A stretch of DNA of 48,674 nucleotides from Rhodocyclales bacterium (GCA_016177805.1 JACOUN010000094.1:1-48674); one strand, 5' to 3'; shown: positions 16,981 through 26,325, numbered from the stretch's first letter. The notes: generated by a model from the sequence alone, not told the origin. Numbers and translations are program-made.

Positions 16981-19149
16981 ATGCCGTACAACGATCATCA
17001 ACACCCCTTCCGCCCCACGCTGCTCGCCGCCGCGTTGGCGCTGACCTGCCATACCGCATTCGCCCAGGGCACGCCGGCGGACGCTGCCGCGCCCGCCGGC
17101 AAGTCCGGCGACCAGGCCACCCGGTTGCCCGAGGTCAAGGTCAGGGCCAGTGCCGCGCCAGCGGTCACGCCCGGCACCATCACCAGCACCACCAAGGGCG
17201 AGACGCGCGCGCTGGAGACGCCGCAGTCGATCACTGTCATCACGCGCGAGAAGCTCGACCAGACCCAGGTCAAGTCGCTGGTCGAGGCCCTGTCCACGGT
17301 GGCCGGGGTGGTGGCCGGCGAGCGCGGCCGGCGCGGCTTCGACGACTTCGGCATACGCGGCCAGGTGTTCGGCCAGGAAAAGTACATCGACGGGCTGAAC
17401 ACCGTGCGCTCGGGTTACGTGCCGGCCGAGGAGATCTTCGGCGCCGAGCGCGTCGAGGTGCTCAAGGGTCCGGCCTCGCTGCTGTTCGGCAACGTGCGTC
17501 CGGGCGGGCTGGTCAATGTCGTGAGCAAGCGCCCCAAGCGCGAAGCCTTCGGCGAGCTGGGCGTGACAGTGGGCAACCTCGGTTTCAGGGAAGTCACGGC
17601 CGATGTGAGCCGCCCGCTGTCGTCCGACGGTCGCTCGGCCTTGCGCGTGGCGGCGCTGGGCAACGACAGCGACGATGCGACCGACCACGTTTTCTTCAAG
17701 AACAAGTACATCGCGCCGTCGTTCAGCGTCGCAGTGGGCGAGCGCACCGACCTGACCGTGCTGACCAGCTACCAGGAACGCGAGTGGCTGCGCAACCAGG
17801 GCCTGGCGCCCAAGGGCACGGTGCTGCCCAACAAGAATGGGCGCATCGACCGCAGCCTGTTCATCGGCGACCCGTCGTTCGGCCACAACGACGCCCGCCG
17901 CACCCGCGTGGGCTACGAGCTGCAGCACCGCTTCGGCGAGGACTGGAAGCTGCAGCAGAACTTCCGCTGGGACGACTACACGATGACGCAGCGCGGCACA
18001 GCATTTCACGGCGCGCTGGCGGCCGACGAAAGAACGCAGTCGCGCACCGGCAACGTCCAGCACGATGACCACCGTACCCTGGCGCTGGATACCTACGTCA
18101 ATGGCCGGGTACGGTCCGGCATCGGCACGCACGAGCTGACCTTCGGCCTGGACCTGAACGACAAGCATGGCCGGCTGTCCTCGCGCAGTTGCACCGCCGC
18201 CGATCTGGGCACCATCGACCTGTTCGCGCCGACCTACGGGCGCCTCGACGAATCCACCCCGTGCACCGGCGCCTTCAGCGACAACACGCAGGATATCCGC
18301 GCCGTCGGGGTCTATGCACGTGACCACCTGCGCATCGGCCAGCAACTGCACCTGACCTTCGGTGCGCGCCATGATCGCGTGACGACGCGCACGTTCAACG
18401 AAGTCAAGTCGGTGGTCTCCAGCGAACCCAAGGATAGTGCCACCACCGGCATGCTGGGCTTGGTCTACGAGGTCATGCCGGGCGTCGCGCCCTATGCCAG
18501 CGTGGCCAATTCCTTCGTGCCGCTGTCGGGCACCGATGCGGACGGCAAAGCCTTCGAGCCCGAGACCGGCAAGCAGATTGAAGCGGGGGTGAAGTTCGAG
18601 CGTGATGGCGGGCGGCAGGTGGCCAGCATCGCGGTGTACGACTTGAAGCGGCGCAACGTCACCACCAACGACCCGGTGAACGCCGGCTTCAGCGTGCAGC
18701 AGGGCGAGCACCATAGCCGCGGTCTCGAGCTGGAACTGGCGGCCGACCTGCGCAATGGCTGGAGTATCACCGGTGCCTATGCGTACACCGACGCCGAGGT
18801 CTCGAAGAGCAACAAGGCCAGCGAAGTCGGGCGCACGGTCAACAACGTTCCGCGCCACAGTGTGAGCGTATGGGGGCTGTATCGCGTCGCGGCCGGGCCG
18901 CTCGAAGGCTGGGGGTTCGGGCTCGGGCTGCGCCATGCGAGCAAGCGCACCGGCTACTCTTACGATTTCTCGATTCCGGGGTACACCGTGTTTGATGCGG
19001 CCGTGCATTACCAGGGCAAGGGTTGGCGTGCCGCGCTCAACGTCCGGAACCTGGCCGACAAGACCTACTACGGCGGCGCGCTGAGCAATAGCGTGGTGAC
19101 GCTGGGCGACACGCGCCAGGTGCGGCTGAACTTGGTGTACGAGTTGTGA
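16981..19149 (+). CDS. TonB-dependent siderophore receptor (FhuA-like)
   Basis: A 722-residue outer-membrane receptor. The signal peptide ends near TAFAQ. The plug contains LETPQSITVITREKLDQTQV and ERVEVLKGPASLLFGNVRPG, the pattern of the FhuA/ferrichrome group. The barrel runs to the C-terminus, which ends in LVYEL, so the last residue is not the usual aromatic one. There is no signalling domain and no copy of the FecI-type element upstream; the gene starts 92 bp after the second permease and may be read from the same transcript. A PepSY membrane protein follows. Confidence 0.9.
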   Translation: MPYNDHQHPFRPTLLAAALALTCHTAFAQGTPADAAAPAGKSGDQATRLPEVKVRASAAPAVTPGTITSTTKGETRALETPQSITVITREKLDQTQVKSLVEALSTVAGVVAGERGRRGFDDFGIRGQVFGQEKYIDGLNTVRSGYVPAEEIFGAERVEVLKGPASLLFGNVRPGGLVNVVSKRPKREAFGELGVTVGNLGFREVTADVSRPLSSDGRSALRVAALGNDSDDATDHVFFKNKYIAPSFSVAVGERTDLTVLTSYQEREWLRNQGLAPKGTVLPNKNGRIDRSLFIGDPSFGHNDARRTRVGYELQHRFGEDWKLQQNFRWDDYTMTQRGTAFHGALAADERTQSRTGNVQHDDHRTLALDTYVNGRVRSGIGTHELTFGLDLNDKHGRLSSRSCTAADLGTIDLFAPTYGRLDESTPCTGAFSDNTQDIRAVGVYARDHLRIGQQLHLTFGARHDRVTTRTFNEVKSVVSSEPKDSATTGMLGLVYEVMPGVAPYASVANSFVPLSGTDADGKAFEPETGKQIEAGVKFERDGGRQVASIAVYDLKRRNVTTNDPVNAGFSVQQGEHHSRGLELELAADLRNGWSITGAYAYTDAEVSKSNKASEVGRTVNNVPRHSVSVWGLYRVAAGPLEGWGFGLGLRHASKRTGYSYDFSIPGYTVFDAAVHYQGKGWRAALNVRNLADKTYYGGALSNSVVTLGDTRQVRLNLVYEL

Positions 19150-19183
19150 GCGCGCCGTCGTGCAACGAGGCGGGAGTTCGCCA

Positions 19184-19879
19184 GTGAGCGCAGTGCTTGA
19201 AGGCGTGGCCGGGGCCGAAGCCGATCGTCAGGTTTCGGCCCGGCGCGCCCACCGCCGCAGCGTGCTGTTCCTGCGCTGGCTGCGCAAGATCCATCTGTGG
19301 GTGGGCTTGTGGGGCGCAGCGCTGGGGTTGTTGTTCGGCGCTACCGGCATCTTGTTGAACCACCGCGCGATCCTGAAGATTCCGATCGACAAGACGGTGC
19401 AGACGAGTGCCGTGCTGCCAGTGCCGGGCGATGCTTCCGAGCGCTTCAGGAGCATCGACGACATGACCGCGTGGCTGCAGGCCGAGTTGAAGTTCGAGGG
19501 TATGCAGGTGAGGGGCAAGGCCGAGCCGGCGCGCACGGTGACGTGGGCCGACCGGGAGGTGCGGCAGCCGGCGCGCTGGGTGTTCAACATCGATAGCCCG
19601 CACCGGGGGGTAAGCGCCGAGTACATTGTCGGCAACCGCTATGTCAAGGTGGACACGCGGGACGCCACGCCCATCGGCACGCTGACACGGCTGCACATGG
19701 CCGTGGGCGTGAACGCGTTCTGGGTGCTGCTGTCCGACACCATCGCCGGTGGCTTGATCGTGCTTTGCCTGACCGGGCTGCTGTTGTGGTCGCGGATGCA
19801 CAAGCTGCGCCTGGCGGCGGTGGGCGCGAGCCTGGGTGCGCTGGTCGGAGCGGTGTGGTTTCTGTGGAGCACGGTGTGA
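19184..19879 (+). CDS. PepSY-associated membrane protein, possible siderophore reductase
   Basis: A 231-residue protein. The GTG at 19184 is chosen because gggag lies seven bases before it; an upstream GTG at 19160 is in frame but has no ribosome site. It shows a helix near WVGLWGAALGLLFGATGILLNH, a periplasmic domain with a PepSY-like segment (PARWVFNIDSPHRGVSAEYI), then LTRLHMAVGVNAFWVLLSD and two more helices. Members beside siderophore receptors (PiuB/FiuB/FoxB-like) are linked to iron release from siderophores at the inner membrane. The product is shorter than four-helix PepSY reductases (~370 residues). Confidence 0.8.
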   Translation: MSAVLEGVAGAEADRQVSARRAHRRSVLFLRWLRKIHLWVGLWGAALGLLFGATGILLNHRAILKIPIDKTVQTSAVLPVPGDASERFRSIDDMTAWLQAELKFEGMQVRGKAEPARTVTWADREVRQPARWVFNIDSPHRGVSAEYIVGNRYVKVDTRDATPIGTLTRLHMAVGVNAFWVLLSDTIAGGLIVLCLTGLLLWSRMHKLRLAAVGASLGALVGAVWFLWSTV

Positions 19880-19962
19880 TTGCCCGCGTCGGGCACCGAC
19901 CGGTTTGCCTGTGCCGAGACGCTGGTTTCGCGCACTGCAATGAGCACCGGAGCGAGGGTTTG

Positions 19963-19976
19963 TTGATATAGGTCAA
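19963..19976 (+). promoter_or_regulatory. Anr/FNR box with -10, promoter of the candidate sRNA
   Basis: TTGAT-atag-GTCAA fits the Anr consensus TTGAT-N4-GTCAA exactly. A -10-like CATACT lies at 19999-20004, so the box is centred about 41.5 bases before a start near 20011. That is the standard class II position for FNR activation. Confidence 0.7.
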
Positions 19977-20010
19977 AGGTGGTGACCATGACCAAAGGCA
20001 TACTTGGGCC

Positions 20011-20115
20011 ATGGTTTTTTCAGGGCTGTTCAGCACATCGCGGTAACGGTCCTGTAGCTGGTTTCAAGTCTCTCTGTTGGGGTTGGGGGTGCGTTTCGTG
20101 CGCACCCTTTTTTTT
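20011..20115 (+). ncRNA. Candidate FNR-induced small RNA (FnrS/AniS-like in setting)
   Basis: Between the FNR-type promoter (start near 20011) and a strong terminator lies a ~105-nt transcript with no plausible coding frame. It contains a pyrimidine-rich stretch (caagtctctctgtt) and ends in a hairpin with eight T, the kind of tail that binds Hfq. Size, promoter type and terminator resemble FnrS of enterics and AniS of Neisseria, both FNR-activated. I see no clear primary sequence match, so the likeness is in setting only. Alternatively the hairpin simply ends the upstream PepSY transcript. Confidence 0.5.
20087..20115 (+). terminator. Rho-independent terminator
   Basis: Stem gggtgcg (20087-20093) and cgcaccc (20101-20107), loop tttcgtg, then eight T (20108-20115). 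Confidence 0.85.
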
Positions 20116-20221
20116 GTCCGAGTAATGAGTGGCGTCCGTTATGTGCGGCGGTTCGGCCAAACATTAGACTGAGTTTATCAGTTAGAATCTGCAAAAAATA
20201 GTGCGGTGCAATACCGGGATT

Positions 20222-20235
20222 TTGACCGAGATCAA
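20222..20235 (+). promoter_or_regulatory. Anr/FNR box of the ccoNOQP promoter
   Basis: TTGAC-cgag-ATCAA is the reverse orientation of TTGAT-N4-GTCAA. TATCCT at 20257-20262 is a fair -10, placing the box about 40-41 bases before a start near 20269. This is the expected arrangement for oxygen-limited induction of cbb3 oxidase. Confidence 0.8.
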
Positions 20236-20321
20236 ATCTGGTACCCAGGTTGGGGGTATCCTTTGCTGCACGCGAGGGGACGGGCGCCGGCGCCGGGTTT
20301 TCATGACAAGGGGTGACTCAA

Positions 20322-21755
20322 ATGCAATCGCAAGCGACTTATAACTATCAAGTCGTTCGCCAGTTCGCCATCATGACGGTGGTGTGGGGGATCGTGGGAA
20401 TGCTGGTTGGCGTCATCATCGCCGCTCAGTTGGTCTGGCCCGCGCTGAACCTGAGCGATCTGGGAGAATGGTTCCACTTCGGGCGGCTGCGTCCGCTGCA
20501 TACCAACGCGGTGATCTTTGCCTTCGGCGGCTGTGCGCTGTTCGCGACATCCTATTTCGTGGTGCAGCGCACCTGTCACACCACGTTGTTCGCGCCACGG
20601 CTGGCCGCGTTCACCTTCTGGGGCTGGCAGTTGACCATCGTGCTGGCGGCGATCACGCTGCCCATGGGCTATACGTCCGGCAAGGAGTACGCCGAACTGG
20701 AGTGGCCGGTCGATATCCTGATCACGCTGGTGTGGGTGTCCTACGCCATCGTGTTCTTCGGCACCATCGCCAAGCGCAAGGTGTCGCACATCTATGTGGC
20801 CAACTGGTTCTTCGGCGGCTTCATCCTGACCGTGGCCTTGCTGCACCTGGTCAACAGCGCGGCGGTGCCGGTTTCAGTGTGGAAGTCGTACTCGGCCTAC
20901 GCCGGCGCGCAGGACGCGATGGTGCAGTGGTGGTACGGGCACAATGCGGTCGGTTTCTTCCTCACCGCCGGCTTCCTCGGCATGATGTATTACTTCGTGC
21001 CCAAGCAGGCCGGGCGCCCGGTGTATTCCTATCGCCTGTCGGTGGTGCACTTCTGGGCGCTGATCTTCACCTACATGTGGGCGGGTCCGCACCATCTGCA
21101 CTACACCGCGCTGCCTGACTGGACCCAGTCGGTGGGTATGGTGTTCTCGCTGATCCTGTTGGCGCCTTCGTGGGGCGGGATGATCAACGGCATCATGACG
21201 CTGTCGGGCGCGTGGCACAAACTGCGCACCGATCCGATCCTGAAGTTCCTGATCGTGTCTCTGTCGTTCTACGGGATGTCGACCTTCGAAGGCCCGATGA
21301 TGTCGATCAAGACCGTCAACGCGCTGTCGCACTACACCGACTGGACCGTCGGCCACGTGCATTCGGGCGCGCTCGGCTGGGTCGCGATGATTTCCATCGG
21401 GTCCATCTATTACCTGCTGCCGCGCATGTACGGCAAGACCGAGATGTATTCGGTCAAGCTGATCACGACCCACTTCTGGGTGGCGACGGTCGGCATCGTG
21501 CTGTACATCGCTTCGATGTGGATCGCCGGGGTGATGCAGGGACTGATGTGGCGTGCAACCAACCCGGATGGCACGCTGGCGTATTCGTTCATCGAAAGCG
21601 TCAAGGCGAGCTACCCGTTCTGGACCATACGTTTTGCGGGTGGGGTGCTGTTCCTCAGTGGCATGCTCATCATGTTCTACAACATGGTGAAGACCATCGC
21701 CGGGGAGAAGGCATACAACGCACCGGTGATCGCTCCCGCGGCGGCGCACGCCTGA
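20322..21755 (+). CDS. ccoN: cbb3-type cytochrome c oxidase subunit I
   Basis: The catalytic subunit (477 residues, about 12 helices) of the high-affinity oxidase that reduces O2 to water and pumps protons. Visible motifs are [20 protein letters not shown] (low-spin heme ligand), [11 protein letters not shown] with GMMYYFVP (CuB histidine and the family's tyrosine region), [10 protein letters not shown] (CuB His pair) and [14 protein letters not shown] (heme ligands). The ATG at 20322 follows aaggggtg; an in-frame GTG at 20313 is less well placed. It is first in ccoNOQP and under an FNR-type promoter. Confidence 0.97.
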   Translation: MQSQATYNYQVVRQFAIMTVVWGIVGMLVGVIIAAQLVWPALNLSDLGEWFHFGRLRPLHTNAVIFAFGGCALFATSYFVVQRTCHTTLFAPRLAAFTFWGWQLTIVLAAITLPMGYTSGKEYAELEWPVDILITLVWVSYAIVFFGTIAKRKVSHIYVANWFFGGFILTVALLHLVNSAAVPVSVWKSYSAYAGAQDAMVQWWYGHNAVGFFLTAGFLGMMYYFVPKQAGRPVYSYRLSVVHFWALIFTYMWAGPHHLHYTALPDWTQSVGMVFSLILLAPSWGGMINGIMTLSGAWHKLRTDPILKFLIVSLSFYGMSTFEGPMMSIKTVNALSHYTDWTVGHVHSGALGWVAMISIGSIYYLLPRMYGKTEMYSVKLITTHFWVATVGIVLYIASMWIAGVMQGLMWRATNPDGTLAYSFIESVKASYPFWTIRFAGGVLFLSGMLIMFYNMVKTIAGEKAYNAPVIAPAAAHA

Positions 21756-21770
21756 TCGGAGAACAGGGAC

Positions 21771-22403
21771 ATGGCTAAATTCACACATGAAATGATAGAG
21801 CGCAGCGTCGGCCTGATGATCGTGCTGACGTTGCTGACGGTAAGCGTGGGCGGTCTGGTCGAGATCGTGCCGCTGTTCTTCCAGGACACGCTGACCAAGC
21901 CCATCGATCGCGAGGGCAACCCGCTCGACATCAAGCCCTACGGCGCGCTGCAACTGACCGGGCGCGACATCTACGTGCGCGAGGGCTGTTACAACTGCCA
22001 CTCGCAGATGATCCGTCCGTTCCGCGCCGAAACCGAGCGCTACGGGCACTACTCGGTCGCGGGCGAGTTCATCTACGACCGTCCGTTCCAGTGGGGGTCC
22101 AAGCGCACCGGGCCGGACCTGCAGCGGGTCGGCGGGCGTTACTCGGATGAGTGGCACCGGGTGCATCTGAACAATCCGCGCGACGTGGTGCCGGAGTCGA
22201 ACATGCCGGCCTTCCCGTGGCTGGAGCGCCCGGCCGATGCGGCGATCATCGAGCACAAGATGCGGACCCTGCGTGCCATGGGCCATCCCTACAGCGATGC
22301 GGATATCGCCGGTGCGCGCGCGGCGCTTGACGGCAAGACCGAGATGGATGCCCTGATCGCCTATCTGCAGGGCATGGGCACGGCGCTGTCCAACTTCAAG
22401 TAG
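21771..22403 (+). CDS. ccoO: cbb3-type cytochrome c oxidase subunit II
   Basis: A 210-residue membrane-anchored monoheme cytochrome c. One N-terminal helix ([20 protein letters not shown]) is followed by a periplasmic domain with the heme site [13 protein letters not shown] methionine in SNMPAFPW is the likely axial ligand. It passes electrons from CcoP to CcoN. It lies 15 bp after ccoN, with ccoQ 18 bp downstream. Confidence 0.97.
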   Translation: MAKFTHEMIERSVGLMIVLTLLTVSVGGLVEIVPLFFQDTLTKPIDREGNPLDIKPYGALQLTGRDIYVREGCYNCHSQMIRPFRAETERYGHYSVAGEFIYDRPFQWGSKRTGPDLQRVGGRYSDEWHRVHLNNPRDVVPESNMPAFPWLERPADAAIIEHKMRTLRAMGHPYSDADIAGARAALDGKTEMDALIAYLQGMGTALSNFK

Positions 22404-22421
22404 CGCGTCGGGGGAGTGCTC

Positions 22422-22604
22422 GTGGATATCAATGACGCAAGAACGATCGTGACGGTGCTGGGATTGCTGTGTTTCATCGGAATCTGCACGTGGGCGTACA
22501 GCCGTCACGCCAAGTCCGGGTTTGATGAAGCGGCGCAACTGCCCTTTACAGATGACGATGTGCCGGATGCGCGCGAGGCGCGCCGGCATTCCAAGGAAGG
22601 ATAA
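22422..22604 (+). CDS. ccoQ: cbb3-type oxidase small subunit CcoQ
   Basis: A 60-residue single-helix protein (IVTVLGLLCFIGICTWAYS) with a short acidic cytoplasmic tail (FTDDDVPD), typical of CcoQ, which stabilises the complex. The GTG at 22422 is chosen over 22416 because the ribosome site gggggag ends at 22416. ccoP starts 4 bp later. Confidence 0.92.
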   Translation: MDINDARTIVTVLGLLCFIGICTWAYSRHAKSGFDEAAQLPFTDDDVPDAREARRHSKEG

Positions 22605-22608
22605 GAAG

Positions 22609-23514
22609 ATGGCTGACTTTGTGAGCGGTTTCTGGAACGCGTATGTGATCGGCCTGGTTGCCCTGAGCCTGCTGTTCTGCCTGTTCATCCTGTTGTCCAA
22701 CAACAAGCGTGAAACCGGCCCGGTCGAGTTGCACGGGCATGTGTGGGACGAGGATCTGGCTGAGTACAACAACCCGTTGCCGCGCTGGTGGCTCTATCTG
22801 TTCTGGATCACGCTGCTGTTCTCGGTGGTGTACTTGGTGCTGTATCCGGGATTCGGCAATTTCAAGGGGGTGCTGGGCTGGTCGTCCGTTGACTTGCAGT
22901 ACAAGACCGAACAGGCGCTGGCCGAACAGAAGTATGGTCCGATCTTCGCCAAGTATCGCGACATGGACGTGGCCGCGCTGGCTGCCGACCCGCAAGCGCG
23001 CGCCATGGGCAAGCGATTGTTCGTGACCTACTGTTCGCAGTGCCACGGCTCGGATGCGGGTGGCGGCAAGGGTTTCCCGAAGTTGAGCGATGCGGCGTGG
23101 AACTGGGGTGGAGATCCGGAAACCATCAAGGCGACGATCACGCACGGCCGGATGGGAGCGATGATTCCATTCGGGGCGACACTCGGCCCCGACGGCGTCA
23201 AGGACGCCGCCAACTATGTGCGCTCGCTCAGTGGCCTCGCGCATGACTCGCTGCGCGCCCAGCGAGGTGCCGAGTTGTTCCAGCAGAACTGCGCCGCATG
23301 CCACGGTGCCGATGCGAAAGGCACGCCCGCCATGGGGGCGGTGAATCTGACCGATGGCGACTGGCTGTGGGGTTCGTCCGAGAGGGTGATCAGCGAGACG
23401 ATATCCAAGGGGCGCATGAACCGCATGCCCGGCTTTGGTGAATTCCTCGGCGAAGACAAGGTCCATCTGTTGGCGGCTTACGTCTGGAGCTTGTCCAACA
23501 CGCCCGCGCAGTAG
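22609..23514 (+). CDS. ccoP: cbb3-type cytochrome c oxidase subunit III
   Basis: A 301-residue diheme cytochrome c. Two N-terminal helices (AYVIGLVALSLLFCLFILLS, WWLYLFWITLLFSVVYLVLY) flank the CcoP motif HVWDEDLAEYNNPLPRWW. Two heme sites follow: CSQCHG in the first half of the periplasmic part and CAACHG in the second, with methionines in MIPFG and MNRMPGF as likely ligands. It takes electrons from soluble cytochromes. A terminator follows at 23541. Confidence 0.97.
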   Translation: MADFVSGFWNAYVIGLVALSLLFCLFILLSNNKRETGPVELHGHVWDEDLAEYNNPLPRWWLYLFWITLLFSVVYLVLYPGFGNFKGVLGWSSVDLQYKTEQALAEQKYGPIFAKYRDMDVAALAADPQARAMGKRLFVTYCSQCHGSDAGGGKGFPKLSDAAWNWGGDPETIKATITHGRMGAMIPFGATLGPDGVKDAANYVRSLSGLAHDSLRAQRGAELFQQNCAACHGADAKGTPAMGAVNLTDGDWLWGSSERVISETISKGRMNRMPGFGEFLGEDKVHLLAAYVWSLSNTPAQ

Positions 23515-23540
23515 TTGCCGGCATCACCGGATCGCAGGGC

Positions 23541-23568
23541 ATCCCCGGACAAACGTCCGGGGATTTTT
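23541..23568 (+). terminator. Rho-independent terminator after ccoP
   Basis: Perfect 10-base arms atccccggac (23541-23550) and gtccggggat (23555-23564), loop aaac, then a T-run to 23568. Confidence 0.88.
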
Positions 23569-23602
23569 GAACTAGATAATCAGCATATACGGATATAGCG
23601 TT

Positions 23603-25039
23603 TTGTCGGACAAGGCGAGTTTCCCCAGCAAGAGTGTCCATATCCAGGCGGGTGAAGGCACGGGACAGGATGCTTTGTACGCGTCGAGACGCAAGCTGCA
23701 CGTGCGCTCGGTGCGCGGCCGGTTTGCGCGCTGGCGGTGGATTTTCGTGTGGCTCACGCAGGCCGTGTTCTACGGCTTGCCGTGGCTGCAGTGGAACGAC
23801 CGGCAGGCGGTGCTGTTCCACCTGACCGAGCGCAAGTTCTACCTGTTTGGCGCGGTGTTCTGGCCGCAAGATGTCGTCTATCTGGCGATCCTGCTGATCT
23901 TGTCCGCGTTTGCATTGTTCTTCTTTACCGCGATCGCGGGGCGATTGTGGTGTGGATATGCGTGCCCGCAGACGGTGTACACCGAGATCTTCATGTGGCT
24001 AGAGGAGAAGATCGAGGGCGACCACAACAGGCGGCGCAGGCTGGCCGCCGCCCCGATGGATGCACGCAAGTTCGGGCTGCGCTCGGCCAAGTATGCGAGC
24101 TGGGGGGTGTTGTCGCTGTGGACCGGGTTCACCTTCGTCGCCTATTTTTCCCCGCTGCGCGAGTTGCTCGCGGCGGCGGCGGCATTGTCGTTCGGCCCGT
24201 GGGAGTGGTTCTGGATATTCTTCTACGCTGGTTTTACCTACGCCTTCGCCGGGGTGCTGCGCGAACAGGTGTGTGTATACATGTGCCCGTACGCCCGCTT
24301 TCAGGGCGTCATGTTCGACCCGGACACGCTGGTCATCACCTACGACGAGGCGCGTGGAGAGCCGCGCGGGGCGCGGCGCAAGGGGGTGGCGCCGGCAGCG
24401 GTGGGTAAGGGTGACTGCATAGACTGTACGATCTGCGTGCAGGTATGTCCGACCGGCATCGACATCCGTAACGGCCTCCAGCACGAGTGCATAGGCTGTG
24501 CGGCCTGCATCGACGCGTGCGACGAGGTGATGGACCGGATGGAGTATCCGCGCGGGCTGATCCGCTACTCGACCGAGAACGCGCTGCGCCAGCATTGGGG
24601 CATGAAGGAGATCCTGGCGCATGTGGTGCGTCCGCGCACCCTGGTGTACGGGGCGCTGTTGCTGGCAATCACCGTTGCGACCGGCTATGGGCTGGCGACC
24701 CGTTCCGATTTGCGCGTGGACATCATTCGTGACCGCGCCTCGCTCGGACGCGAGATCGGCGACGGCCTGATCGAGAACGTCTACCGCCTGCAAATAATGA
24801 ACATGGTCGAGTTCCCGCGCGAAGTCGACATCAATGTCAGCGGTATCGAAGGCGCGCGCATCAACAGTACTCGGGTGATCCAGTTGCCCGCCGCGTCCAC
24901 CGAGTCGGTGACGGTGCAGGTGCGGGTGCCGGCCGATGCGGCGGGCCCAGGTTCGCACCCACTGTTCTTCGATGTCAGCGTGCGCGGCGATGAACGCCAT
25001 GTCGTTCATGAACCTTCCACTTTCCTGTTGCCGGAGTGA
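23603..25039 (+). CDS. ccoG: Cytochrome c oxidase accessory protein CcoG
   Basis: A 478-residue membrane iron-sulfur protein needed for cbb3 assembly, where it acts on copper (Cu2+ reduction in studied members). It has about five helices, a CGYACPQTVYTE motif, a CVYMCPYARFQGVMFD motif, and two ferredoxin clusters (CIDCTICVQVCP and CIGCAACIDACD), then a C-terminal periplasmic Ig-like domain. The start is uncertain: TTG at 23603 has no clear ribosome site, and a downstream in-frame GTG in KSVHIQ is possible. It has its own transcription start after the ccoP terminator. Confidence 0.93.
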   Translation: MSDKASFPSKSVHIQAGEGTGQDALYASRRKLHVRSVRGRFARWRWIFVWLTQAVFYGLPWLQWNDRQAVLFHLTERKFYLFGAVFWPQDVVYLAILLILSAFALFFFTAIAGRLWCGYACPQTVYTEIFMWLEEKIEGDHNRRRRLAAAPMDARKFGLRSAKYASWGVLSLWTGFTFVAYFSPLRELLAAAAALSFGPWEWFWIFFYAGFTYAFAGVLREQVCVYMCPYARFQGVMFDPDTLVITYDEARGEPRGARRKGVAPAAVGKGDCIDCTICVQVCPTGIDIRNGLQHECIGCAACIDACDEVMDRMEYPRGLIRYSTENALRQHWGMKEILAHVVRPRTLVYGALLLAITVATGYGLATRSDLRVDIIRDRASLGREIGDGLIENVYRLQIMNMVEFPREVDINVSGIEGARINSTRVIQLPAASTESVTVQVRVPADAAGPGSHPLFFDVSVRGDERHVVHEPSTFLLPE

Positions 25040-25062
25040 TTCACGATTCCGGGGAGTTTTGC

Positions 25063-25578
25063 ATGAGTCTGTCGGCCCCTCGAACCGCCATCGCCGCACC
25101 GTGGTACCGGCAGCGCTGGCCGTGGATACTGATCGCGATCCCGGCGGCCTCGGTGCTCGCCGGCATGCTGATGCTCTATCTCGCGCTGTCGACCTGGGAT
25201 GGGCTGGTGGTTGATGACTACTACCGTCAGGGGAAGGCCATCCACCAGGTCATCGCCCGCTCGGCCCGCGCGGCGGAACTGGGGCTGGCGGCGGACCTGA
25301 GTGTTACGGCAGAGAGGGTCTCGGTTCGCCTCGGTGCGTCTGATCCGGCGTCATTGCCGGATCTGCTCGTTGTCAGCATTACCCACCCGACGCGCGGCGG
25401 ACACGACCAGAAGCTGCGTTTGCGGGGGCGGGACGGGGTGTATGACGGAGAGGTGGCGCCACTGACCGCCGGGCGCTGGAAGATCCAGCTTGAAGACGGA
25501 TTGGAGTCGTGGCGTCTGAACGATGAGATATCCGTCCCGACCAGCGCGGACGTACGCATACGCCCCTACGGGTCGTGA
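25063..25578 (+). CDS. ccoH: FixH/CcoH family protein
   Basis: A 171-residue protein with one membrane helix (WPWILIAIPAASVLAGMLML) followed by the FixH hallmark VDDYYRQGKAIHQ and a periplasmic beta-rich domain. FixH/CcoH is required for maturation or stability of cbb3 oxidase. The start ATG at 25063 has ggggag upstream. It follows ccoG by 23 bp, matching the usual ccoG-ccoH order. No ccoI or ccoS is next to it. Confidence 0.88.
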   Translation: MSLSAPRTAIAAPWYRQRWPWILIAIPAASVLAGMLMLYLALSTWDGLVVDDYYRQGKAIHQVIARSARAAELGLAADLSVTAERVSVRLGASDPASLPDLLVVSITHPTRGGHDQKLRLRGRDGVYDGEVAPLTAGRWKIQLEDGLESWRLNDEISVPTSADVRIRPYGS

Positions 25579-25606
25579 CCCGCGCAAAGCTCAGACGAGG
25601 TGCGAC

Positions 25607-25828
25607 ATGCTGAAGTGGCTATTGATACTGTGGCCATCGTTCATGGTGGCAGTGGTTGCCGAGTTCGTGTTCTTCACCATCATCGACCCGCAACAGCTCT
25701 ACCTCTTCGGTGAGCCTGTGGCGTACTCGAAGATCGCGACCTGGTCAATCGGCTTTTTCGCGCTGTGGGCGCTCGGTGCCGCCTCCAGCCTGTTGACGGT
25801 GTTCCTGCTGCCGCCCGCGAAACGCTGA
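25607..25828 (+). CDS. Small two-helix membrane protein
   Basis: A 73-residue protein with two hydrophobic segments (LLILWPSFMVAVVAEFVFFT and WSIGFFALWALGAASSLLTV) joined by a loop with a DPQQLYLFG motif. It lies 28 bp after ccoH on the same strand, so it is probably part of the ccoGH transcript. I do not recognise the family. A role in cbb3 assembly or stability is inferred from position only. Confidence 0.75.
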   Translation: MLKWLLILWPSFMVAVVAEFVFFTIIDPQQLYLFGEPVAYSKIATWSIGFFALWALGAASSLLTVFLLPPAKR

Positions 25829-25849
25829 CGACAGCCACGATGACCGGGG

Positions 25850-26293
25850 CTAGCGGTAGATCAGGACCGGGATCTTGGTATGCGTCAGCACCTTGTTGGT
25901 TTCGCTGCCCAGCAACAGGCTGGCGATGCCCTTGCGCCCGTGAGACGCCATGAAGATCAGGTCGCAGGCGTGGCGGTTGGCCGCGTCTATGATCGCTTCG
26001 TAGGGGATTTCGTTGACCAGGGTGTCGGTGTCCGCCACCACCCCGGCCTCGTCGGCCTGCACCTTGGCCTTGTCCAGGATGCGCTGCGCCTCGTCGGATG
26101 CCGCCTTGGCGAACTGCTCCGGAGTGGTGGGGTCGATCAGCGCACCTTCGCCGTAGATCGGCATCGGAAAGCTCGGTTGTGCGTAAAAGAAGGTGATGCG
26201 CGCGTTGGCGTCCTTGGCGAATGAAACCGCCCTGGCAACGGTGGCGTCCGACAGCGATGAACCATCGGTGGGTACGAGCACGTGCTTGAACAT
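25850..26293 (-). CDS. Universal stress protein (UspA family)
   Basis: A 147-residue cytoplasmic UspA-fold protein. The N-terminal strand KHVLVPTDGSSLSD and the C-terminal motif GRKGIASLLLGSETNKVL (G-2x-G-9x-G-S/N type) suggest it binds ATP. It is convergent with the small membrane gene at 25607 and divergent from the beta-CASP nuclease. Usp proteins often belong to oxygen-limitation regulons in this class, which fits the neighbours. A near-perfect -10 box lies about 33 bases upstream of the start codon. Confidence 0.93.
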   Translation of the reverse strand: MFKHVLVPTDGSSLSDATVARAVSFAKDANARITFFYAQPSFPMPIYGEGALIDPTTPEQFAKAASDEAQRILDKAKVQADEAGVVADTDTLVNEIPYEAIIDAANRHACDLIFMASHGRKGIASLLLGSETNKVLTHTKIPVLIYR

Positions 26294-26325
26294 GGTGGGT
26301 TCCCCTGCGCTTGGCTGTATGCTTG

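Larger units (their letters stand above)
19880..20321. other. Intergenic region upstream of ccoN
   Basis: 442 bases with no convincing protein gene. It holds an Anr/FNR box (19963-19976) with a spaced -10, a short T-terminated transcript (20011-20115), a ~106-base stretch (20116-20221) in which I see nothing, and a second Anr/FNR box (20222-20235) with its -10 that serves ccoN. Confidence 0.7.
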
